Notes under the pieces: generated by a model
What the model saw: only the letters and a program-made list of their open reading frames with translations
What the model was told of the DNA's origin: nothing
Databases searched by the model: none
Program-made: the position numbers and the translations under genes
Assembly: GCA_964638895.1 (NCBI GenBank)
Contig: CAZWYY010000084.1
Coordinates: 1-11,349 of the forward strand
Direction of reading: 5' to 3'
Origin: JAFGGG01 sp964638895
Lineage (GTDB): Bacteria > Spirochaetota > Spirochaetia > SZUA-6 > RPPD01
DNA length: 11,349 nt
In this document: positions 6,789 through 11,349 of the stretch, in pieces
How positions within the stretch are numbered: the first letter of the stretch is position 1
Layout of the letters: each line of letters starts with the position of its first letter

Positions 6789-7145
6789 ATGAAAGCCCTG
6801 CAAAAAAAATTTATTGCTATTCTGCGCATGGAGCTGGAAGACCTTATTGAAGATATAGAACTCCTGATGTCGGTGGAAAAGAAGCGTTTTGCCAAAAACG
6901 AGATTACAAATTATGTGTACATGGAGAACACCGCCCTGTTTAAAAATGAGATCGCCTGCCTGAATAATTTCATAGGATTCATCAACGGGATTGAGATCGG
7001 GCGTTTTGACAGTCTGGCACAGCTTTCAGCATACATTGAAGAGCAGTTTAAAAACCGACGGCAGGAGCATGAGTATCAGCAGGCTGTTATGGGTTTTGTG
7101 GCCAGGAAAATTGCCAAGGTTATGAACTATGTAAGATGTGAATAA
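6789..7145 (+). CDS. Small helical protein of unknown function
   Basis: A 118-residue protein I do not recognise. It is rich in charged and leucine residues and should be almost entirely alpha-helical, with amphipathic helices at about 1-35, 46-72 and 75-112; there is no signal peptide, membrane segment or metal motif. I chose ATG 6789 over a longer upstream frame because the longer version would overlap the rhomboid gene extensively with an implausible basic N-terminus, whereas this start lies 2 bases after the rhomboid stop. ATG 6828 (starting MELEDL) is an alternative. Codons 6-8 contain an A8 tract (6802-6809), where length changes would shift the frame. The gene follows the rhomboid gene and precedes another unrecognised gene and the ATPase operon. 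Confidence 0.7.
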   Translation: MKALQKKFIAILRMELEDLIEDIELLMSVEKKRFAKNEITNYVYMENTALFKNEIACLNNFIGFINGIEIGRFDSLAQLSAYIEEQFKNRRQEHEYQQAVMGFVARKIAKVMNYVRCE

Positions 7146-7238
7146 CCCGGACCGGCGGCAATTCTATATTTGTTCCCAATGGAAATCGCCGGCTGACAGT
7201 TGATAAGCCATGCCCGTTTTGGTATGTTAAATGTAGAT

Positions 7239-7637
7239 ATGAGACATCCTAAATTAGCCCTGTGGGAGCGACAGCTAAAAACCATTTTCGATAAAATCGA
7301 TGATTTTTTGGAGGATAAATACGGCGACCTGTTTCCGCTTCATCCTTCACGCCCCGCGCGCGGCACAACCTCCAATAAGGAACATGACGGGCTTTTTAAC
7401 GTGGGGGCCAGTTTCTCCGCGGGTTTCGGTTCGAAGCACGGCCCGGGGTATATAGTTGAAATCACCATGGCAACGCTTTCGCACGTACCCGCGGAGATAC
7501 GGCGGCAGATCGAGCGGGACGTTGTTGAAATCCTTGACCGGGAGCTTGAAAACGAGTTTCCCCAAAAGATTCTGGATGTAACGAAGGACGGAAATGTATT
7601 TAAAATTCATGGGGATCTGAGCCTGGGACAGGCATAA
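7239..7637 (+). CDS. Small conserved-looking protein of unknown function
   Basis: A 132-residue soluble protein without a family I can name. The N-terminal third is a charged helix (about 5-28) followed by a proline-rich stretch; the middle has a glycine-rich segment FNVGASFSAGFGSKHGPGY (53-71) leading into a beta-strand (YIVEITMATL, 71-80); the C-terminal part is a long acidic helix (84-107) ending in FKIHGDLSLG (121-130). The even composition and coherent secondary structure support a real gene. The start is uncertain: no in-frame candidate (TTG 7200, ATG 7224, ATG 7239) has a clear ribosome site. I chose 7239 because residues before it look non-coding. It lies 94 bases after the preceding gene and 122 before atpE, with a possible promoter between it and atpE. 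Confidence 0.65.
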   Translation: MRHPKLALWERQLKTIFDKIDDFLEDKYGDLFPLHPSRPARGTTSNKEHDGLFNVGASFSAGFGSKHGPGYIVEITMATLSHVPAEIRRQIERDVVEILDRELENEFPQKILDVTKDGNVFKIHGDLSLGQA

Positions 7638-7663
7638 ACCTTTCCATGATTCGGAATTAATAC

Positions 7664-7692
7664 TTGAAATTTCCTGGCGTGTAAATTATTTT
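7664..7692 (+). promoter_or_regulatory. Possible promoter of the V-type ATPase operon
   Basis: TTGAAA (7664-7669, one mismatch to the -35 consensus) is followed after 17 bases by TATTTT (7687-7692, two mismatches to TATAAT) in a strongly AT-rich stretch. Transcription would start near 7699, leaving a 60-base leader before atpE. A 7-bp perfect inverted repeat, TTAATAC (7657-7663) and GTATTAA (7694-7700), flanks the two boxes. Confidence 0.4.
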
Positions 7693-7759
7693 AGTATTAA
7701 AATTAAAACTGCTTATACATGAATCTTTCAAAAATAAATTTGATCGTAAAGAGGAAACA

Positions 7760-8383
7760 ATGGAAGTACAGCTGCAGGATTTGATCGATAATATTAAAAA
7801 CAAGGGCATTAAACAGGCCGAAAAAGAAGCGGATGAAATAAAACAGGCCGCGCAAACTGGGGCCAAAAAAATAATAGCGGATGCGAAAAACAAGGCCCAG
7901 GAGCTGCTTAAAGAGGCCGGGAAAGAGACGGAGGCTTACAAACACGCGGCCGATCAGGCTCTCCGTCAGGCCGGGCGGGACCTGATGTTAAGCCTTAAGA
8001 CACGGATCCAGGACCTGTTTGCGGCCGTTATCAACTCCGAAGTGGGGTCAGTGCTTAAGGGCAAGGTGCTGGAGGATGTTCTGCTTGCGGTTGTCACGGG
8101 TTGGATTAAAAACGGCACCACCAGGATCACGCTCCTGGTGGCGGAGGAGGACCTTGGCAGGCTGCAGAGTTTCCTCGTCGGCAAACTGGCAGACCGCATG
8201 AAGGAGGGGGTAACCATAAAGCCACTGCCGGAGATCAAGGCCGGATTTCGCATCATGGAAACCGACGGTACCATGTACTATAATCTGACGGATGAGGGCA
8301 TTGCCGAGTTTTTAAGCGAATACCTCAATCCCGAACTGGCAAAATTGCTTGATCACACCGGCGGCTTGGGGAATGAATCTTGA
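7760..8383 (+). CDS. atpE: V-type ATPase subunit E
   Basis: Peripheral-stalk subunit of the V/A-type rotary ATPase, which holds the catalytic head against rotation. The 207 residues show the family layout: a long lysine-, alanine- and glutamate-rich N-terminal helix (about 5-75, predicted to pair with a partner stalk subunit as a coiled coil), then a globular C-terminal part (about 85-195) that contacts the head. The segment MYYNLTDEGIAEFLSEYLNP (173-192) is typical of the C-terminal end of the family. GAGG lies 6 bases before the ATG (7751-7754). It is the first gene of the ATPase unit, as in other spirochaetes, and its stop overlaps the start of the DUF2764 gene by 4 bases. Identification rests on composition and operon position as well as motif similarity, since this subunit diverges quickly. 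Confidence 0.9.
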   Translation: MEVQLQDLIDNIKNKGIKQAEKEADEIKQAAQTGAKKIIADAKNKAQELLKEAGKETEAYKHAADQALRQAGRDLMLSLKTRIQDLFAAVINSEVGSVLKGKVLEDVLLAVVTGWIKNGTTRITLLVAEEDLGRLQSFLVGKLADRMKEGVTIKPLPEIKAGFRIMETDGTMYYNLTDEGIAEFLSEYLNPELAKLLDHTGGLGNES

Positions 8384-8943
8384 GCAACTATTACTTCGTG
8401 ACGGCATCGCTTCCCATGCTGCAATACGACAGGCCCGCCGGGGTTACGCGGGCATATTTTCTGGATCTGTGCCGTGCCCACATGCAGCCGTATGATTTTA
8501 CCCTGCTTGAACGGGCCCTGATCTTCGATTGTTCCGGCCGGGAACCGTGTCCCGCCGTGTACGGACTGTACAGAACATGGGAGACCGCATTGCGCAATGA
8601 GCTCGTACTGCTGCGCGCCGCGAAAGCCGGTAAGGATGCCGTACGGTATCTGAAAGAGGGTGAAGGTTTAACGGGAATGAGCGCCTTTGCCAGGCGCGTC
8701 TTTGACGAGGCCTCACCCCTGCAGGCCGAAGAATTAACGGACAGGGCCCGCTGGCAGTACCTGGAGGACCTGGAGATCGGGCATTTTTTTGACTTGAGTA
8801 AGTTGGTTGTCTATTATCTTAAACTGCAGCTTCTGGAGCGCAAGGCTTTTTTTAAGGAGCAGGAAGGCAAAGAAACCTTCAGCGCTCTGGAACAGAGGGT
8901 GTTTGAGGAATTGAAAGCCGGAGTGGAGGCATATGGAACGTAA
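8380..8943 (+). CDS. DUF2764 protein encoded in the V-type ATPase operon
   Basis: A 187-residue protein that fits the DUF2764 family, found between the E and A subunit genes in spirochaete V-type ATPase operons. Recognisable features are the N-terminal YYFVTASLPML (4-14) and a conserved helical block RWQYLEDLEIGHFFDL (124-139) continuing into VVYYLKLQLLERK (143-155). The protein is mainly helical, soluble, and lacks nucleotide-binding motifs. The start is a TTG inside TTGA, overlapping the atpE stop codon by 4 bases, with GGGG upstream; its end overlaps atpA by 11 bases. This tight packing implies it is made together with the ATPase subunits. Inference: it may stand in for the central-stalk subunits C and/or F, whose genes usually lie here; its N-terminus faintly resembles that of subunit C. 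Not demonstrated. Confidence 0.82.
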   Translation: MSNYYFVTASLPMLQYDRPAGVTRAYFLDLCRAHMQPYDFTLLERALIFDCSGREPCPAVYGLYRTWETALRNELVLLRAAKAGKDAVRYLKEGEGLTGMSAFARRVFDEASPLQAEELTDRARWQYLEDLEIGHFFDLSKLVVYYLKLQLLERKAFFKEQEGKETFSALEQRVFEELKAGVEAYGT

Positions 8944-10738
8944 TTTTGGTGAAGTGGTCGGTATAAATGGAAACATGATCTCGGTGGGCTTCAACGGAAA
9001 CACATTGATGAACGAGGTGGCCTACGTACATGTAGGCGAAAAAAAGCTGAAGTCCGAGGTAATCCGTATCCGCGGGGAGCGGGCGGAGCTTCAGGTGTTC
9101 GATAATACGCGGGGTATCGGTATCGGCGACAAGGTGGAGTTTACGGGAGAGCTTCTGGCCGTCGCTTTGGGGCCGGGCCTTTTGGGGCAGATTTTCGACG
9201 GCCTGCAGAACCCCCTGCCGGAACTGGCCCGGCAGCACGGTTTTTTTCTGGAGCGCGGGGTGTACCTTGACCCCCTGCCGGCGCAGTTACAATTTGAATT
9301 TACGCCCGCGGTAAAACCCGGCGACACCGTGGGGCGGGCCGCTGTTCTGGGTACGGTGCCTGAGGGTATTTTTACCCACAGGATTATGGTCCCCTTCAAC
9401 CTCTACGGCAGTTACACCATTGAATCTATGGTGCCCAAGGGCACATACGGGGTGAGGGACACGATTGCGGAGATCAAGGATGAGCACGGGAAACGTATCG
9501 AGCTTTCCATGGTCTTTGAATGGCCGGTAAAACGGCCCATCGACGCCTATACCGAGCGTTTAAAGCCCACGGAATCCCTGATTACTAAGGTACGCATTGT
9601 TGATACCCTGGTTCCAGTGGCCAGGGGCGGGACCTACTGTATTCCCGGGCCTTTCGGGGCGGGCAAGACCGTATTACAGCAGATAACCAGCAGGCACGCG
9701 GAGGTGGACATAGTGGTGATCACCGCCTGCGGGGAGCGCGCGGGAGAGGTTGTTGAGACCCTGCGCGAGTTTCCGGAGCTTGTAGACCCGCGCACGGGTA
9801 AATCCCTGATGGAGCGTACCATCATTATCTGTAACACAAGTTCCATGCCAGTAGCCGCCAGGGATGCCTCGGTTTACACGGGGGTGACCCTGGCCGAATA
9901 CTACCGGCAGATGGGCCTGAACGTGCTGCTCCTGGCGGATTCCACCTCGCGCTGGGCCCAGGCCATGCGTGAGATGTCCGGCCGCCTGGAAGAGATACCG
10001 GGAGAGGAGGCCTTCCCCGCGTACCTGGAATCGGTGATCGCCGGTTTCTATGAAAGGGCGGGTGTGGTCCGCCTGCATGACGGTACGTACGGATCGGTTA
10101 CCATTGGGGGGACCGTAAGCCCGGCCGGCGGGAATTTCGAGGAGCCGGTCACCCAAAGCACCCTGAAGGTGGTGGGGGCCTTCCACGGCCTGTCGCGCGA
10201 GCGCTCGGACGCCAGACGCTACCCGGCCATTCACCCCCTGGACAGTTGGAGCAAGTACCAGGGCCCGGTGAACAGGGAAAAAACAGAATGGATCCGGCGC
10301 CTGCTTTTTCGCGGGAACGAGGTGAATCAGATGATGAAGGTTGTGGGCGAGGAGGGCACCAGCCTAGAGGATTATATTATCTATCTAAAAAGCGAATTTT
10401 TTGATTCGGTGTATCTGCAGCAGAACGCCTTTGATCCCGTGGATGCCTCCACCTCGGCCGAGAGGCAGCGCTATGTGTTCGACGCTATCTTGAAAATCAT
10501 GATTGCGGACTACAAGGTCAACAATAATGATGAGGCCCGCGGGTTTATGAACCAGCTCCGGCAGGTATTTCTGGACTGGAACGGAATGGAGTGGAAATCG
10601 GAAAAATTTCATACCATAGAGGGTGAGCTCTACCGCATGGTGACGGAAAAAAGCGGGAGCAGTGCACAGGAGTTGGATGAGCGCTTACGGGAGATGTTTC
10701 CGGCAAAACCGGCCGCCTCGGCCCTGCAACAGGAGTAA
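8933..10738 (+). CDS. atpA: V-type ATPase catalytic subunit A
   Basis: Catalytic head subunit of the V/A-type ATPase, 601 residues, close to the family's usual length. The P-loop GPFGAGKT is at 239-246, followed by GERAGE (267-272) with the catalytic glutamate E268, LLLADSTSRW (332-341) as the Walker B region, and the ATPase alpha/beta signature PAIHPLDSWS near residue 430. The N-terminal barrel (about 1-70) and the inserted 'bulge' domain (about 110-185), typical of A subunits but not of F-type beta subunits, are both present. It hydrolyses or synthesises ATP at the A/B interface, coupled to ion transport by the membrane rotor encoded elsewhere, probably downstream of the window. A strong GGAGG ribosome site lies 5 bases before the ATG, within the end of the DUF2764 gene. 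Confidence 0.97.
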   Translation: MERNFGEVVGINGNMISVGFNGNTLMNEVAYVHVGEKKLKSEVIRIRGERAELQVFDNTRGIGIGDKVEFTGELLAVALGPGLLGQIFDGLQNPLPELARQHGFFLERGVYLDPLPAQLQFEFTPAVKPGDTVGRAAVLGTVPEGIFTHRIMVPFNLYGSYTIESMVPKGTYGVRDTIAEIKDEHGKRIELSMVFEWPVKRPIDAYTERLKPTESLITKVRIVDTLVPVARGGTYCIPGPFGAGKTVLQQITSRHAEVDIVVITACGERAGEVVETLREFPELVDPRTGKSLMERTIIICNTSSMPVAARDASVYTGVTLAEYYRQMGLNVLLLADSTSRWAQAMREMSGRLEEIPGEEAFPAYLESVIAGFYERAGVVRLHDGTYGSVTIGGTVSPAGGNFEEPVTQSTLKVVGAFHGLSRERSDARRYPAIHPLDSWSKYQGPVNREKTEWIRRLLFRGNEVNQMMKVVGEEGTSLEDYIIYLKSEFFDSVYLQQNAFDPVDASTSAERQRYVFDAILKIMIADYKVNNNDEARGFMNQLRQVFLDWNGMEWKSEKFHTIEGELYRMVTEKSGSSAQELDERLREMFPAKPAASALQQE

Positions 10739-10743
10739 ATATT

Positions 10744-11349
10744 ATGCGCAAAGTATACAGCAAAATCGAACAGATTGTGGGAAACGTCATCACCGTAAAG
10801 GCCGACGGAATAAAATACGGGGAGCTGGCCGAGGTGCGTTCGGCCCATGGAAGCTCCCTGGCCGAGGTGATCCGTATGAACGGGAATTTGATATCCCTGC
10901 AGGTGTTTGCGGGCAGCAGGGGAATCTCCACGGGCGATGAGGTTCGTTTCTTGGGCGGTCCCATGCGTGTAAGTTTTTCAGAAAACCTGTTGGGAAGGAT
11001 TTTTACGGGCGGCGGGGTGCCGCGGGATAAAGGGCCGGAGCTCACGGAGAATATGATTGAGATCGGCGGTCCCTCTGTGAACCCCGCCAAGCGCATCATT
11101 CCGCGCAATATGATCCGCACCGGCATTCCCATGATCGACGTGTTCAACTCCCTGGTGGAGTCGCAGAAGCTGCCGATTTTCTCCGTCGCAGGCGAACCGT
11201 ATAACGAATTGCTGGCGCGCATCGGGCTTCAGGCCGAGGCGGACGTGATCATTCTCGGCGGAATGGGGCTACGGCACGACGACTACTTGAGATTTCGCCA
11301 GACGTTCGAGTCGGGCGGCGTGCTGGGCCGGGCCATCATGTTCATTCAC
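10744..11349 (+). CDS. atpB: V-type ATPase non-catalytic subunit B (partial, runs off the window)
   Basis: The first 202 codons of the regulatory head subunit; about half of the usual 430-470 residues is present and no stop is reached. The N-terminal barrel (1-75) and the central segment GIPMIDVFNSLVESQKLPIF (127-146) are characteristic. At the place where subunit A has its P-loop, the sequence reads SVAGEPYN (147-154), lacking the GKT residues, which is the normal non-catalytic state of subunit B. It starts 5 bases after the atpA stop with AGGAG (10732-10736) as ribosome site. Together with subunit A it forms the alternating hexamer of the head. Confidence 0.96.
   Translation, partial: MRKVYSKIEQIVGNVITVKADGIKYGELAEVRSAHGSSLAEVIRMNGNLISLQVFAGSRGISTGDEVRFLGGPMRVSFSENLLGRIFTGGGVPRDKGPELTENMIEIGGPSVNPAKRIIPRNMIRTGIPMIDVFNSLVESQKLPIFSVAGEPYNELLARIGLQAEADVIILGGMGLRHDDYLRFRQTFESGGVLGRAIMFIH

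Noticed and set aside
7152..7192. Inverted repeat CCGGCG/CGCCGG between the two small unknown genes
   Set aside because: Only 6 bp with a 29-base loop and no T-run, in GC-rich sequence where this is common.
10545..11222. 225-codon minus-strand frame opposite atpA and atpB
   Set aside because: Antisense shadow of two strongly conserved ATPase genes, with no recognisable domain.

Overview
The window looks like chromosomal DNA from a spirochaete, most likely a Treponema-like member of the Spirochaetales with roughly balanced base composition. The main reason is the right-hand third. It carries the start of a V/A-type ATPase operon in the order atpE - DUF2764 protein - atpA - atpB, an arrangement I know from Treponema and Borrelia, in which the usual subunit C and F genes are absent from between E and A. 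The neighbouring genes (PilZ protein, response regulator with a PP2C output, rhomboid, two small unrecognised proteins) fit that assignment but do not prove it. No transposase, phage gene, CRISPR array, tRNA or rRNA was seen.

Layout. Positions 57-2421 form a minus-strand cluster read from right to left: a PilZ c-di-GMP-binding protein, then 2 bases later a malic enzyme, then an exported CAP/SCP-domain protein. Positions 2422-2778 are a divergent intergenic region of 357 bases. It holds a good minus-strand promoter for the PilZ gene and an unusual pile of inverted repeats (2488-2648), including a 15-bp perfect stem whose right arm has a second possible partner. From 2779 to the end all genes are on the plus strand: a steroid 5-alpha-reductase-family membrane enzyme, a REC-PAS-PP2C signalling protein, a VanY-type (M15B) zinc carboxypeptidase that may be a lipoprotein, a rhomboid protease, two small unrecognised proteins, and the ATPase genes. 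The last gene (atpB) runs off the right edge.

How the parts work together. Three products act at or outside the cell envelope (CAP protein, M15B peptidase, rhomboid), and two are signalling proteins (PilZ, and the phosphatase-type response regulator). The ATPase genes form one tightly packed unit: atpE and the DUF2764 gene overlap by 4 bases, DUF2764 and atpA overlap by 11, and atpA and atpB are separated by 5. This unit encodes the peripheral stalk subunit, a protein of unknown function, and the catalytic and non-catalytic head subunits of an ion-translocating rotary ATPase.

Points most worth a second look: a dnaX-like A AAA AAG slippery heptamer, with a Shine-Dalgarno-like stretch 9 bases upstream, inside the phosphatase domain of the REC-PAS-PP2C gene, where a -1 shift meets a stop two codons later; the nested palindrome cluster at 2488-2648; a reductase strikingly like animal steroid 5-alpha-reductases; and the DUF2764 protein sitting where C/F subunits would be expected.
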